Source: Desulfovulcanus ferrireducens
Lineage (GTDB): Bacteria > Desulfobacterota > Desulfovibrionia > Desulfovibrionales > Desulfonatronovibrionaceae
DNA length: 64,000 bases
Reading direction: 5' to 3'
Assembly (NCBI RefSeq): GCF_018704065.1
Contig: NZ_JAGUQP010000005.1
Span: 38,035 to 102,034, forward strand
Part shown: positions 1 through 9,105 of the stretch, piece after piece
How positions within the stretch are numbered: position 1 is the stretch's first letter
Layout: every line of letters starts with the position of its first letter
Notes under the pieces: generated by a model
Seen by the model: only the letters and a program-made list of their open reading frames with translations
Told to the model about the DNA's origin: nothing
The model's database searches: none
Made by a program: the position numbers and the translations under genes

Positions 1-22
1 AGAACAAATAGGGGGTAAGGTT

Positions 23-1216
23 ATGAGTAAGGCAAAATTTGAGCGTAAGAAGCCGCATGTAAATATTGGTACAATCGGTCATATTGACCATGGTAAGACC
101 ACATTGACAGCAGCGATAACAAAGGCGTTGAGCATGAGGGGGGCTGCTGAGTTTGTAGCTTTTGATCAGATTGACAAGGCACCTGAGGAGAAGGAGAGGG
201 GAATTACCATTGCAACAGCTCATGTTGAGTATGAGACAGATAAGCGTCACTATGCACACGTAGACTGTCCTGGTCATGCTGACTACATCAAGAACATGAT
301 TACAGGTGCTGCTCAGATGGACGGAGCTATATTGGTGGTAGCAGCAACAGACGGTCCAATGCCTCAGACCCGTGAGCATATATTGTTGGCCCGTCAGGTA
401 GGAGTACCTAGTCTGGTAGTGTTTTTGAACAAGGTAGATTTGGTAGACGATCCAGAGCTTTTGGAGTTGGTAGAGCTTGAGGTGCGTGAGTTATTGTCCA
501 AGTATGGATTTCCTGGAGATGAGATTCCAGTAATTCAGGGCAGCGCATTGAAGGCGTTGGAGGCAGATAGTGCTGACAGTGAAGATGTAAAGTGCATATA
601 CGAGTTGATGGATGCATGTGACGAGTATATCCCAGAGCCTCAACGTGATATAGACAAGCCATTTTTGATGCCAATAGAGGATGTATTTTCAATTTCCGGT
701 CGCGGTACAGTGGTAACAGGAAGGGTAGAGCGTGGTATTATCAAGGTAGGAGATGAAGTAGAGATTGTAGGAATGAAGGAGACGATGAAGACAGTATGTA
801 CCGGCGTAGAGATGTTCAGGAAGATATTGGATCAGGGAGAGGCCGGAGATAATGTTGGAGTATTGTTGAGGGGTATTAAGAGAGATGAGGTTGAGCGTGG
901 TCAGGTATTGGCAGCGCCCGGTTCAATTACCCCGCATCGTAAGTTTAAGGCAGAAGTTTATGTATTGAACAAGGAAGAGGGAGGTCGTCATACTCCGTTC
1001 TTCTCAGGCTACCGTCCTCAGTTTTATTTCAGGACCACGGACGTAACCGGTGTGGTGACATTGCCCGAGGGAGTAGAGATGATCATGCCTGGTGACAACA
1101 CCACATTTGAGGTAGAATTAATAGCACCTATAGCCATGGAAAAGGGATTAAGGTTTGCTATCCGTGAAGGCGGTAGGACCGTAGGTGCTGGTGTTGTTTC
1201 AGAAATTATGGAGTAG
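23..1216 (+). CDS. tuf: Elongation factor Tu, copy 1
   Basis: This is EF-Tu, the GTPase that delivers aminoacyl-tRNA to the ribosome. The 397-aa length is normal. GHIDHGKT (residues 19-26, P-loop), DCPGH (81-85) and NKVD (136-139) are intact, and domain II has the usual [11 protein letters not shown] and GRVERG segments. The start follows a GGGGGTAAGG ribosome binding site. A second copy lies at 16412-17605; positions 1-1218 match 16390-17607 with four substitutions that I can find. The 22 bases before the ATG reproduce the fusA stop region, so the duplication began inside or upstream of fusA. Codon use (GAG, AAG, TTG, GTA) differs from the A-ending codons of neighbouring genes. Confidence 0.98.
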   Translation: MSKAKFERKKPHVNIGTIGHIDHGKTTLTAAITKALSMRGAAEFVAFDQIDKAPEEKERGITIATAHVEYETDKRHYAHVDCPGHADYIKNMITGAAQMDGAILVVAATDGPMPQTREHILLARQVGVPSLVVFLNKVDLVDDPELLELVELEVRELLSKYGFPGDEIPVIQGSALKALEADSADSEDVKCIYELMDACDEYIPEPQRDIDKPFLMPIEDVFSISGRGTVVTGRVERGIIKVGDEVEIVGMKETMKTVCTGVEMFRKILDQGEAGDNVGVLLRGIKRDEVERGQVLAAPGSITPHRKFKAEVYVLNKEEGGRHTPFFSGYRPQFYFRTTDVTGVVTLPEGVEMIMPGDNTTFEVELIAPIAMEKGLRFAIREGGRTVGAGVVSEIME

Positions 1217-1224
1217 TATAAAAA

Positions 1225-1374
1225 ATGCGTGTGAACATCCTTCTCGCCTGCAGTGCGTGTAAAAGAAGAAATTACGCTACAACTAAGAATAAGAGAAATA
1301 CCACATCAAAGCTGGAGCTCAAGAAATTCTGTCCTTTTTGTGGGAAACATACTCTGCATAAAGAGACCAAGTAA
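1225..1374 (+). CDS. rpmG: 50S ribosomal protein L33
   Basis: This 49-aa ORF starts 8 bases after the tuf stop and encodes [17 protein letters not shown] followed by a basic stretch and [14 protein letters not shown]. The two CxxC pairs mark the zinc-binding form of L33, a small protein of the 50S E-site region. Its position between tuf and secE-nusG is the standard bacterial arrangement. It is read together with the downstream tRNA gene. There is no separate strong ribosome binding site, so expression probably depends on coupling to tuf. Confidence 0.95.
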   Translation: MRVNILLACSACKRRNYATTKNKRNTTSKLELKKFCPFCGKHTLHKETK

Positions 1375-1395
1375 GTAGCGTAATATTAATAGTGC

Positions 1396-1472
1396 AGGCC
1401 AGTAGCTCTAATGGCTAGAGCACCGGACTCCAAATCCGGGGGTTGGGGGTTCGAGTCCCTCCTGGCCTGCCA
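1396..1472 (+). tRNA. trnW: tRNA-Trp (CCA anticodon)
   Basis: A 77-nt cloverleaf can be drawn. The acceptor stem is AGGCCAG/CTGGCCT, the D-arm is GCTC/GAGC, and the anticodon stem CCGGA/TCCGG presents loop CTCCAAA with anticodon CCA. The T-arm contains TTCGAGT, the discriminator base is G, and the 3' CCA is encoded. It sits inside the tuf-rpmG-trnW-secE-nusG transcript and must be cut out of it. secE begins only 5 bases after the CCA end. Confidence 0.97.
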
Positions 1473-1477
1473 TTTTA

Positions 1478-1729
1478 ATGAGCAAACAAATGGCCAAAAA
1501 AAAGAAAAAAGAAGTAGTTGAAAATAAAAGTCTCCTTCAGGAAAAAATCCAGAACTTAAGAGATTTTTTTGAAGAGTCCAAAGGAGAACTGAAAAAAGTT
1601 ACCTGGCCGACAAAGAAGGAGACATTGACAACAAGCGCGGCAGTTTTGCTTCTTGTTTTAGTAGTTTCACTTTATTTGGGCCTTGTGGATCTTGCCCTGG
1701 CCAAAATTATAGAAGCTCTATTATCTTAA
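1478..1729 (+). CDS. secE: Preprotein translocase subunit SecE
   Basis: This is the small essential SecYEG subunit. The 83-aa protein has a Lys-rich N-terminus, the conserved amphipathic segment GELKKVTWPTKKE (about residues 36-48) and a single C-terminal membrane span of Val, Leu and Ala residues. That is the single-span form of most bacteria, not the three-span enterobacterial form. The ATG follows the tRNA by only 5 bases and lacks a clear Shine-Dalgarno; an internal ATG at 1490 is possible. nusG follows after a structured spacer. Confidence 0.95.
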   Translation: MSKQMAKKKKKEVVENKSLLQEKIQNLRDFFEESKGELKKVTWPTKKETLTTSAAVLLLVLVVSLYLGLVDLALAKIIEALLS

Positions 1730-1744
1730 AAAAATAGAGTGGTA

Positions 1745-1812
1745 GTTTAGAGCCTGGGTAAGATAAAAAATAATTTCCAAAAAAGCTTGAGATAATAAAA
1801 CAGGCTCTAAAC
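1745..1812 (+). promoter_or_regulatory. Long inverted repeat in the secE-nusG spacer
   Basis: GTTTAGAGCCTG (1745-1756) and CAGGCTCTAAAC (1801-1812) are perfect 12-bp complements separated by 44 AT-rich bases. In RNA this closes a stem that ends 21 bases before the nusG start. There is no U-run, so it is not an intrinsic terminator. An RNase processing site or a nusG leader structure is inferred. Confidence 0.55.
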
Positions 1813-1833
1813 AAAATATTTAAAAAATACGTT

Positions 1834-2379
1834 ATGAATCCAGAGAAACCAAAGGCCAGATGGTATATTGTTCATACCTACTCTGGGTATGAACAAAGAG
1901 TCGAGCAAACAATTAAAGAAATGATCAGAACCGGACAGGATCAGGGCCTGATTGAGGATGTCATAGTGCCCACTGAAAAAGTGGTCGAACTGGTTAAGGG
2001 CCAGAAAAAAACCTCAACCAGAAAATTTTTCCCTGGTTACGTTCTGGTTAAGATGATTTTTAATGAACATTCTTGGCATTTGGTTCAGTCCATACCAAGA
2101 GTAACGGGTTTTATTGGCGGTAAAAACAGGCCAACTCCCCTGTCAGATAAAGAAGCTGAAAGGATACTGGCCACAGTCGTGCAGAGGCAAGAGCAGCCAA
2201 GGCCAAAATTTCATTTTGAAAGGGGAGACCAAATTAGGGTAATAGATGGTCCTTTTGCTAACTTTGATGGCGTAGTTGAAGAAGTAAATTATGATAAAGG
2301 GAAATTAAAGGTAACAGTTTCCATATTTGGACGCCAAACCCCGGTTGAGTTAGATTTTGTTCAGGTTACCAAAAGCTGA
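1834..2379 (+). CDS. nusG: Transcription termination/antitermination factor NusG
   Basis: NusG binds RNA polymerase and links it to Rho or to ribosomal protein S10. The 181-aa length is typical. The N-terminal NGN domain starts with RWYIVHTYSGYEQ and contains KKTSTRKFFPGYVLVKM. The C-terminal KOW domain (about residues 128-178) has GDQIRVIDGPFANFDG. It is followed 23 bases later by rplK, the usual order. The start lacks a strong ribosome binding site and follows the inverted repeat described separately. Confidence 0.97.
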   Translation: MNPEKPKARWYIVHTYSGYEQRVEQTIKEMIRTGQDQGLIEDVIVPTEKVVELVKGQKKTSTRKFFPGYVLVKMIFNEHSWHLVQSIPRVTGFIGGKNRPTPLSDKEAERILATVVQRQEQPRPKFHFERGDQIRVIDGPFANFDGVVEEVNYDKGKLKVTVSIFGRQTPVELDFVQVTKS

Positions 2380-2402
2380 TTGAATTAAGAGGTAAGTAGA
2401 AA

Positions 2403-2828
2403 ATGGCCAAGAAGGTAATGGCAAAAATTAAATTACAGATTCCAGCAGGATCTGCCAATCCGTCACCTCCGGTTGGCCCGGCACTGGGTCAGCATGGAGT
2501 GAACATAATGGAGTTTTGCAAGGCATTTAATGCCAAAACTCAGGATCAGAAAGGAATGATCATTCCTGTAGTGATTACAGTTTACCAAGATCGTTCATTT
2601 ACCTTTATAACCAAGACACCACCTGCATCTGTACTTTTATTGAAAGCTGCTAAAATTGATAAAGGCTCTGGTGAGCCTAACAAAAATAAAGTAGGTAAGG
2701 TAACTAGGGCACAAGTAGAAGAAATTGCCAAAATTAAAATGCCCGATCTTACAGCGAGCAGTATGGATGCAGCGGTCAGAACAATAATGGGGACTGCCCG
2801 TAGTATGGGTATTGAAGTAGAAAATTAG
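2403..2828 (+). CDS. rplK: 50S ribosomal protein L11
   Basis: L11 forms the base of the GTPase-associated centre with 23S rRNA. The 141-aa protein has the N-terminal signature [20 protein letters not shown] with [15 protein letters not shown], and the C-terminal rRNA-binding domain with [20 protein letters not shown]. The start is preceded by AAGAGGTAAG. It is co-transcribed with nusG upstream and rplA downstream. Confidence 0.98.
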   Translation: MAKKVMAKIKLQIPAGSANPSPPVGPALGQHGVNIMEFCKAFNAKTQDQKGMIIPVVITVYQDRSFTFITKTPPASVLLLKAAKIDKGSGEPNKNKVGKVTRAQVEEIAKIKMPDLTASSMDAAVRTIMGTARSMGIEVEN

Positions 2829-2848
2829 GCCGAGAGGAATGGAAAGCT

Positions 2849-3553
2849 ATGCCTAAGCATGGAAAAAAATATAGAAAAGCAAAGGAAAGAATCGATACAG
2901 CAAAAAGATATGCTGTAGAAGAAGCGGTTAAACTGGCACTGGAAACTGCCTATGCCAATTTTGATGAGACAGTTGATATTGCTGTTCGTTTAGGTGTCAA
3001 TCCTAAATATTCTGATCAAATGGTCCGAGGCGCAGTAACTCTCCCACATGGACTAGGTAAAGATGTAAAAGTCCTTGCCTTTTGTAAAGGAGAGAAAGAA
3101 GCCGAGGCCAAAGAGGCAGGCGCTGATTTTGTAGGTGGCGAGGATTTGGTTGAAAAAATTAAGTCTGGCTGGCTAGAATTTGATAAGGCTGTTGCTACAC
3201 CTGACATGATGGCTCATGTGGGTAAAATTGGCCGCATATTAGGACCACGCGGTCTGATGCCTAATGCCAAAACAGGTACAGTAACATTTGATTTGGCTAA
3301 TGCGATTAAAGAGTTGAAAGCAGGTAAAGTAGAGTTTAAGGTTGATAAAGCAGGCGTTGTGCATGCTCCTTTGGGCAAAGTATCTTTTGGCCCTGAAAAA
3401 ATTCTGGAAAACCTAAAAGCATTAGTCGATACTTTACAGAGATTAAAACCAGCATCAGCCAAAGGAACCTATTTTAGAGGCATGGCTGTATCTACTACCA
3501 TGGGGCCAGGAGTCAAGATAGATACGAGTTCCATTAGAAATCTGTTAGACTAG
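2849..3553 (+). CDS. rplA: 50S ribosomal protein L1
   Basis: L1 forms the mobile L1 stalk at the E-site. In many bacteria it represses its own operon by binding mRNA. The 234-aa length is normal. [19 protein letters not shown] and the C-terminal [20 protein letters not shown] are family signatures. It follows rplK by 20 bases with a GAGAGGAATGG ribosome binding region. Confidence 0.98.
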   Translation: MPKHGKKYRKAKERIDTAKRYAVEEAVKLALETAYANFDETVDIAVRLGVNPKYSDQMVRGAVTLPHGLGKDVKVLAFCKGEKEAEAKEAGADFVGGEDLVEKIKSGWLEFDKAVATPDMMAHVGKIGRILGPRGLMPNAKTGTVTFDLANAIKELKAGKVEFKVDKAGVVHAPLGKVSFGPEKILENLKALVDTLQRLKPASAKGTYFRGMAVSTTMGPGVKIDTSSIRNLLD

Positions 3554-3681
3554 ACTTGAGGGTGCTGAAAAAAATCATCCTTGAGTTAAATATAAAGAGT
3601 CAAAGACAACAGGCGGGGTATCCCTTAATTTCCTGTCGAGACCGCTTTGGCTCTAGAAGCTAGATGAAGTGAGGTGAACAG
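3554..3681 (+). promoter_or_regulatory. Putative L10 (rplJL) leader
   Basis: This 128-base untranslated stretch separates rplA from rplJ, whereas neighbouring genes here are mostly 10-30 bases apart. In many bacteria the equivalent region folds into the L10-L12 autoregulatory leader. I did not derive a convincing consensus fold by eye, so the call rests on position and length only. Confidence 0.4.
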
Positions 3682-4203
3682 GTGAACAGGGCAGAAAAAG
3701 CAAAAGTTATTGAAGATTTGCGTTCTAAAGCCCAAAAAGCCAGTATAGCAGTAATTACAGACTTTAAAGGGCTTAAAGTCGAGGAGATGACTGAGCTGAG
3801 AGTCAAGCTCAGGGAAGAGAATGTCGACTATCAAGTGGTCAAAAATACATTGGCCAGGATTGCCTTTGGGGAAACTCAGCATGAAGCCTTAAAAGATCAA
3901 TTTCAAGAATGCTGTGCTGTTGCATTTGGTTATGATGATCCAGTAGTTGCTGCCAAAATTTTGGTTCAATTTGCTAAAAAGAGCAAAAAGTTCAAGACCA
4001 AATGTGCATCCCTAGAAGGTAAATTTTTAGAGCCTGATGCCCTTAAAGAACTCTCTGAGTTACCAAGTAAGGAGCAATTACTAGCCAAGGCTTTGGGTAC
4101 TATGAACGCAGTACCAACCAATTTTGTATCTTTGTTTGCCAATTTACTGCGTAACTTACTTTACGCTTTAAATGCAATTAAAGAGCAAAAAGAAGAGGCT
4201 TGA
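3682..4203 (+). CDS. rplJ: 50S ribosomal protein L10
   Basis: L10 anchors the L7/L12 stalk dimers to L11 and 23S rRNA. The 173-aa protein starts with [18 protein letters not shown] and contains the typical [16 protein letters not shown] and [13 protein letters not shown] segments. The helical C-terminus ([18 protein letters not shown]) binds the L12 dimers. I chose GTG at 3682 as start, after the purine-rich GTGAGGTGAACA. rplL follows 32 bases later. Confidence 0.96.
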   Translation: MNRAEKAKVIEDLRSKAQKASIAVITDFKGLKVEEMTELRVKLREENVDYQVVKNTLARIAFGETQHEALKDQFQECCAVAFGYDDPVVAAKILVQFAKKSKKFKTKCASLEGKFLEPDALKELSELPSKEQLLAKALGTMNAVPTNFVSLFANLLRNLLYALNAIKEQKEEA

Positions 4204-4235
4204 GCCAAAGCAAAAAAAACTTAAGGAGGAAATAA

Positions 4236-4628
4236 ATGTCCGAAGTTACAAAAGAACAAGTTATTGAATTTATTTCTAATATGACAGTACTTGAACTGGC
4301 AGAGTTCATCAAAGAACTTGAGGATAAATTCGGAGTATCAGCAGCAGCCCCAGTAGCTGCCGTTGCTGCAGTTCCCGGAGCAGCAGGAGGAGAAGCTGGT
4401 GCCCAAGAAGAAGAAAAAACCGAATTTGATGTAGTTTTAAAAGAGATTGGTGGTAACAAGATTGCAGTAATCAAAGCTGTAAGAGCACTAACTGGTCTTG
4501 GCCTTAAGGAAGCAAAAGCCAAGGTTGATGAAGTGCCTTCAGTAATAAAAGAGGCTGTAAGTAAGGAGCAGGCTGAAGAAGCTAAGAAACAGCTTGAAGA
4601 AGCCGGCGCTGTTGTAGAGTTGAAGTAG
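4236..4628 (+). CDS. rplL: 50S ribosomal protein L7/L12
   Basis: This 130-aa protein is the multicopy acidic stalk protein that recruits translation GTPases. It has the N-terminal dimerisation helices, an Ala/Pro/Gly-rich hinge (about residues 38-55) and the globular C-terminal domain with [21 protein letters not shown] strong TTAAGGAGG ribosome binding site precedes the ATG, fitting its need for several copies per ribosome. Confidence 0.98.
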   Translation: MSEVTKEQVIEFISNMTVLELAEFIKELEDKFGVSAAAPVAAVAAVPGAAGGEAGAQEEEKTEFDVVLKEIGGNKIAVIKAVRALTGLGLKEAKAKVDEVPSVIKEAVSKEQAEEAKKQLEEAGAVVELK

Positions 4629-4656
4629 GTTTTTTTGTATTATTTAAATTTTTAAG

Positions 4657-4696
4657 TTTAGAGAGCGCAAGTTAAGGGATACTTGCGCTCTCTAAA
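4657..4696 (+). promoter_or_regulatory. rplL-rpoB attenuator or processing hairpin
   Basis: TTTAGAGAGCGCAAGT (4657-4672) and ACTTGCGCTCTCTAAA (4681-4696) form a perfect 16-bp stem with an 8-base loop, followed by an AT-rich run with several T stretches. In other bacteria this spacer carries a partial terminator or RNase III site that lowers rpoBC expression relative to the ribosomal proteins. The same role is inferred here. Confidence 0.75.
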
Positions 4697-4867
4697 CTAT
4701 TTATTATTTTTCATTATCATAATAGATATTGAGCTAAATTACAACTGAAATTTGGCTATATTCTTATCTTTTTTATTTTATTGGTCTGTTTTTAATTGTT
4801 ACAGATCCATAATTCCATCCATTTCCATTAATTAACCTACCCTAAATTTCTCTTTTGAGAGGATAAA

Positions 4868-7800
4868 ATGGTAAAATTTTTAAAAAAATTTGGTGATATA
4901 AAAAATACATTAGAAATACCTCATCTACTTTCATTGCAACTTAACTCATATAAAGAATTTTTACAAGAAGATGTACCGCCTCAAGCTCGTGCAGATAAAG
5001 GATTAGAAGGTGTATTTAGATCTGTATTTCCCATTGAAGATTTTAATAAAACAGCAACTTTAGAATTTGTCAGTTATGAAATAGGAAAACCTAAATATGA
5101 CGTTGATGAGTGTATTTCTAAAGGTCTTACTTATGAAGCACCTATAAGAATTAAAGTTCGACTTGTTGTCTATGATGTCGATGAGGAAACAGATAACAGG
5201 ACTATAAGAGATATAAAAGAACAAGATATATACTTTGGTACAATACCTTTGATGACCCCTAAGGCTACTTTTATCATCAATGGGACAGAGAGGGTCATTG
5301 TTAATCAATTGCAGAGGTCACCGGGTATCATTTTTGAACACGACTCTGGGAAGACTCATACCAGCCGAAAGGTGCTTTACAGCTGCCGGATAATTCCTAT
5401 GCGTGGTTCATGGCTGGACTTCGATTATGATCATAAAGACATCTTATATGTTCGCATAGATAGACGCAGAAAAATGCCAGCCACAATTTTGCTTAAGGCC
5501 ATGGGCCTAAGCAAAGAAGAAATATTAAATTATTTTTACGATAAAGAGGAATTACTTTTTAAAGATGGAAAGGTTTACCGGAAGGTCAACAAAGATCATT
5601 ATCGCAAAGATATTGCCGTTTCAGATATAATTACTCAGGATGGTAAAGTCCTTGTGGAGAAGGGTCGTCCTATTACCAAGAGGGCCTGGAAAGAGATTAT
5701 TAAAAATAATATTGACTTGATTGAGCTTGATTCAGAGCTTTTGCATCAACAATATGTTGCTCATGAAATAATTCACCCAGAAACCGGTGAGGTCTTGGCT
5801 GAACCTGGTGATGCACTTGACCTTTCTTTGATTGAAAAGATTTTTGACGCTAACATTGAAAAAATAGAGATTTTATATACTTCGGGATTAGATGTTTCAT
5901 CTTCTATACGCGATACGCTCCAATTGGATAAGACCACTGATGCTTTGGAAGCCCAAATAGAGATTTATAAAAGGCTACGCCCCAGTTCTCCCCCAACTCC
6001 TGAGATTGCAGCCAGTTTTTTTGATAATTTATTTCGGAATCCTGACTACTATGACTTATCTCCGGTAGGCAGGTATAAGCTAAATTCCCGTTTAGGCCTA
6101 GATTTGCCATTAGACTACCGTACATTATCAAATGAAGACATACTCAGGGCTATAAAAAAATTGACCAAATTGAAAGATAGTCATGGCCCTGGAGACGATA
6201 TAGATCATCTTGGAAATAGAAGGGTGCGACCAGTCGGCGAGTTGGTTGAAAATCAGTACCGCATTGGCTTGGTGCGCATGGAAAGGGCTATAAAAGAGCG
6301 CATGAGCTTGCAGGAAGTAGCTACCTTAATGCCTCATGATCTGATAAATCCAAAGCCCGTTACTGCTGTACTCAAAGAGTTTTTTGGCACTTCCCAGTTA
6401 TCTCAGTTTATGGACCAGACTAACCCGCTTTCAGAGGTAACCCATAAACGAAGACTTTCTGCTCTTGGGCCAGGAGGTTTGACACGGGAACGGGCGGGTT
6501 TTGAGGTTCGCGACGTTCATACTAGTCATTATGGTCGGATTTGTCCTATTGAAACTCCAGAAGGTCCTAATATCGGCTTAATCGTATCACTGACTACTTA
6601 TGCGCAGGTAAATGAATTCGGTTTTATTGAAACCCCTTACAGGGTAGTTAAAAATGGTCAGGTTACAGAAGAAGTCCGCTATCTTGATGCCTCTAATGAA
6701 TTTGGAGAGATTATCGCTCAGGCCAATGCGCCTCTGGACGATGAGGGAAGGTTTAAAAATGAGTTGGTTTCGGCCAGGGTCAATGGCGAGTTTGCCATGG
6801 TCAAAAGGGAAGAAGTGACTTTGATGGATATTTCGCCTAGCCAGATAGTCTCTATCTCTGCATCCCTGATACCTTTTTTGGAGCATGATGACGCAAACCG
6901 GGCCTTGATGGGTTCAAACATGCAACGCCAGGCCGTACCGCTCCTTAAGACTGAACTTCCCTTGGTAGGAACAGGAATGGAAGCTGTGGTTGCCAGAGAC
7001 TCTGGTAGTTGTCTAATCGCAGAAGGTAATGGGGTTGTGCGTTATGTAGATGCAGAGCGAATTGTTGTCAGTTACGAAGATGAAGATATATATCCTGAGA
7101 GTCTTGGAACAGTAAGTTACGACTTACAAAAGTTCCATAAGTCAAATCAAAATAGCTGTTTTACCCAGAAACCTCGAGTCAAAGTAGGCCAAAAGGTTGC
7201 TAAGGGAGACATACTGGCTGACGGCCCTGCCATTCTTAATGGTGAACTGGCTTTGGGTAAGAATTTACTTGTCGCCTTTATGCCCTGGTGTGGATTTAAC
7301 TACGAGGATTCAATTCTTATTTCTGAAAGGATGGTCAAAGAAGATGTTTATACCTCGGTACACATAGAGGAGTTTGAGGTTGTTGCCAGGGATACGAAGT
7401 TAGGTCCTGAAGAGATTACCCGTGATATCCCTAATGTCAGTGAAGATATGCTCAAGAACCTGGATGATAGCGGAATTATCAGGATTGGGGCCAAAGTTAA
7501 GCCGGATGATATTCTGGTAGGTAAAATTACACCCAAAGGCGAAACACAACTTACGCCCGAAGAGCGTTTGCTGCGAGCCATCTTTGGAGATAAGGCCAGG
7601 GATGTTAAGAATACATCATTGAAAGTACCTCCCGGAATTGAAGGCACAGTAATTAACGTTAAAGTCTTTAATCGTAGGTCAGGGGAAAAGGATGAGCGAA
7701 CCAAACTGATTGAAGACTTTGAACTAGAGAAACTTGATCGCAAAGAAGCACAGCATGTTAAGGCCTTGACTGCCCAACTCAGAGATAAGATCTGGAAGGT

Positions 7801-8974
7801 AGTTTCAGGTAAGCGATTGGCAACTTCAATACTTGGCCGCAAAAAAGGTGAGGTGCTGGCAGAAGCAAACAAGCCTCTGAAGAGAGAAGATTTGGACAAT
7901 ATACCGGTTAAAAAGCTTGCTAATGTCTTTGTAAATAAAGAAGTCAATGAAGAGGTAAGTGAGCTTTTGGCCAACTATGAAAACCAACTGCGTTTTGTTA
8001 AAAATATATATGATCAGAAGCGAGACAAGGTTACCGAAGGAGATGATCTACCACCCGGCGTGATTAAAATGGTGAAAGTCTATATTGCGGTAAAGAGGAA
8101 ATTAAATGTCGGAGATAAAATGGCAGGACGACACGGAAATAAGGGTGTTGTCTCTTGTATCCTGCCAGAAGAAGACATGCCATTTTTTGCCGATGGTACT
8201 CCAGTTGATATTGTGCTCAATCCTTTGGGCGTACCCTCACGTATGAATATTGGACAAATAATGGAAACACATCTGGGTTGGGCCGCTAGAGAATTGGGTC
8301 ATCAGCTTGCGGCCATGCTTGAATCTGGTGTTGATATTCAGATGTTGCGTAAAGAGGTTAAAGAGATTTTTGACTCTAAAGAAATCGATGAATTAGTGGA
8401 TAATCTTGATGACGAGGAATTTGTTGAGTCTGTACGGGAACTTCGAAACGGGATAATTACAAAGACTCCTGTATTCGATGGAGCAAAAGAAGAAGAGATT
8501 TGGCGTTGGTTGAAAAGGGCTGGGCTTAGTGATGACGGCAAAGCAATTCTCTATGATGGTCGTACCGGGGAGCCGTTTGATAATCCGATTACAGTGGGCA
8601 ATATGTACATGCTCAAGCTCCATCATCTTGTTGATGAAAAGATTCACGCTCGATCCACTGGTCCATATTCTTTGGTTACTCAGCAGCCCCTTGGTGGTAA
8701 AGCACAATTCGGTGGTCAGAGATTAGGAGAGATGGAGGTCTGGGCAATCGAGGCCTACGGTGCTGCTTATCTCTTACAGGAATTCCTCACTGTTAAATCG
8801 GACGATGTCACTGGTCGTGTGAAGATGTACGAAAAGATAGTTAAAGGAGACAATTTCCTTGAAGCAGGAATGCCTGAATCATTTAATGTTTTGCTAAAGG
8901 AATTAATGTCACTGGGTTTAGATGTTTCATTAATTAAAGATGAGAAGAAAAAAGGGAAAAGGAAGTTACATTAA
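4868..8974 (+). CDS. rpoB: DNA-directed RNA polymerase subunit beta
   Basis: This 1368-aa protein is the beta subunit of core RNA polymerase. The rifampicin region (about residues 505-560) reads [20 protein letters not shown] with [17 protein letters not shown], identical to the wild-type pattern of sensitive bacteria. [16 protein letters not shown] (about 1078-1093) and the C-terminal [18 protein letters not shown] are intact. A spacer of 239 bases with a hairpin separates it from rplL, and rpoC follows after another structured spacer. The first ~450 bases are visibly more AT-rich than the rest. Confidence 0.99.
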   Translation: MVKFLKKFGDIKNTLEIPHLLSLQLNSYKEFLQEDVPPQARADKGLEGVFRSVFPIEDFNKTATLEFVSYEIGKPKYDVDECISKGLTYEAPIRIKVRLVVYDVDEETDNRTIRDIKEQDIYFGTIPLMTPKATFIINGTERVIVNQLQRSPGIIFEHDSGKTHTSRKVLYSCRIIPMRGSWLDFDYDHKDILYVRIDRRRKMPATILLKAMGLSKEEILNYFYDKEELLFKDGKVYRKVNKDHYRKDIAVSDIITQDGKVLVEKGRPITKRAWKEIIKNNIDLIELDSELLHQQYVAHEIIHPETGEVLAEPGDALDLSLIEKIFDANIEKIEILYTSGLDVSSSIRDTLQLDKTTDALEAQIEIYKRLRPSSPPTPEIAASFFDNLFRNPDYYDLSPVGRYKLNSRLGLDLPLDYRTLSNEDILRAIKKLTKLKDSHGPGDDIDHLGNRRVRPVGELVENQYRIGLVRMERAIKERMSLQEVATLMPHDLINPKPVTAVLKEFFGTSQLSQFMDQTNPLSEVTHKRRLSALGPGGLTRERAGFEVRDVHTSHYGRICPIETPEGPNIGLIVSLTTYAQVNEFGFIETPYRVVKNGQVTEEVRYLDASNEFGEIIAQANAPLDDEGRFKNELVSARVNGEFAMVKREEVTLMDISPSQIVSISASLIPFLEHDDANRALMGSNMQRQAVPLLKTELPLVGTGMEAVVARDSGSCLIAEGNGVVRYVDAERIVVSYEDEDIYPESLGTVSYDLQKFHKSNQNSCFTQKPRVKVGQKVAKGDILADGPAILNGELALGKNLLVAFMPWCGFNYEDSILISERMVKEDVYTSVHIEEFEVVARDTKLGPEEITRDIPNVSEDMLKNLDDSGIIRIGAKVKPDDILVGKITPKGETQLTPEERLLRAIFGDKARDVKNTSLKVPPGIEGTVINVKVFNRRSGEKDERTKLIEDFELEKLDRKEAQHVKALTAQLRDKIWKVVSGKRLATSILGRKKGEVLAEANKPLKREDLDNIPVKKLANVFVNKEVNEEVSELLANYENQLRFVKNIYDQKRDKVTEGDDLPPGVIKMVKVYIAVKRKLNVGDKMAGRHGNKGVVSCILPEEDMPFFADGTPVDIVLNPLGVPSRMNIGQIMETHLGWAARELGHQLAAMLESGVDIQMLRKEVKEIFDSKEIDELVDNLDDEEFVESVRELRNGIITKTPVFDGAKEEEIWRWLKRAGLSDDGKAILYDGRTGEPFDNPITVGNMYMLKLHHLVDEKIHARSTGPYSLVTQQPLGGKAQFGGQRLGEMEVWAIEAYGAAYLLQEFLTVKSDDVTGRVKMYEKIVKGDNFLEAGMPESFNVLLKELMSLGLDVSLIKDEKKKGKRKLH

Positions 8975-8984
8975 ATAAAAGAAG

Positions 8985-9041
8985 TGAGCAGGAAATAGTG
9001 TACCAGGGATTGAGTTGATATTAAAATATGTAACCTGCTCA
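8985..9041 (+). promoter_or_regulatory. Inverted repeat in the rpoB-rpoC spacer
   Basis: TGAGCAGG (8985-8992) pairs with CCTGCTCA (9034-9041) across 41 bases in the 131-base rpoB-rpoC spacer. There is no U-run. It resembles the bracket in the secE-nusG spacer, and a processing or mRNA-stability role is inferred. Confidence 0.4.
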
Positions 9042-9105
9042 TTGTATCTAATCCTTAGGTCGATGAAATTTATTTACGAATTACGAAAATAAGAGGGATT
9101 AAATT

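Noticed and set aside
7348-7974. 208-aa open frame antisense to rpoB, Ser/Leu-rich
   Set aside because: The composition is what the complement of Glu/Lys-rich rpoB codons produces.
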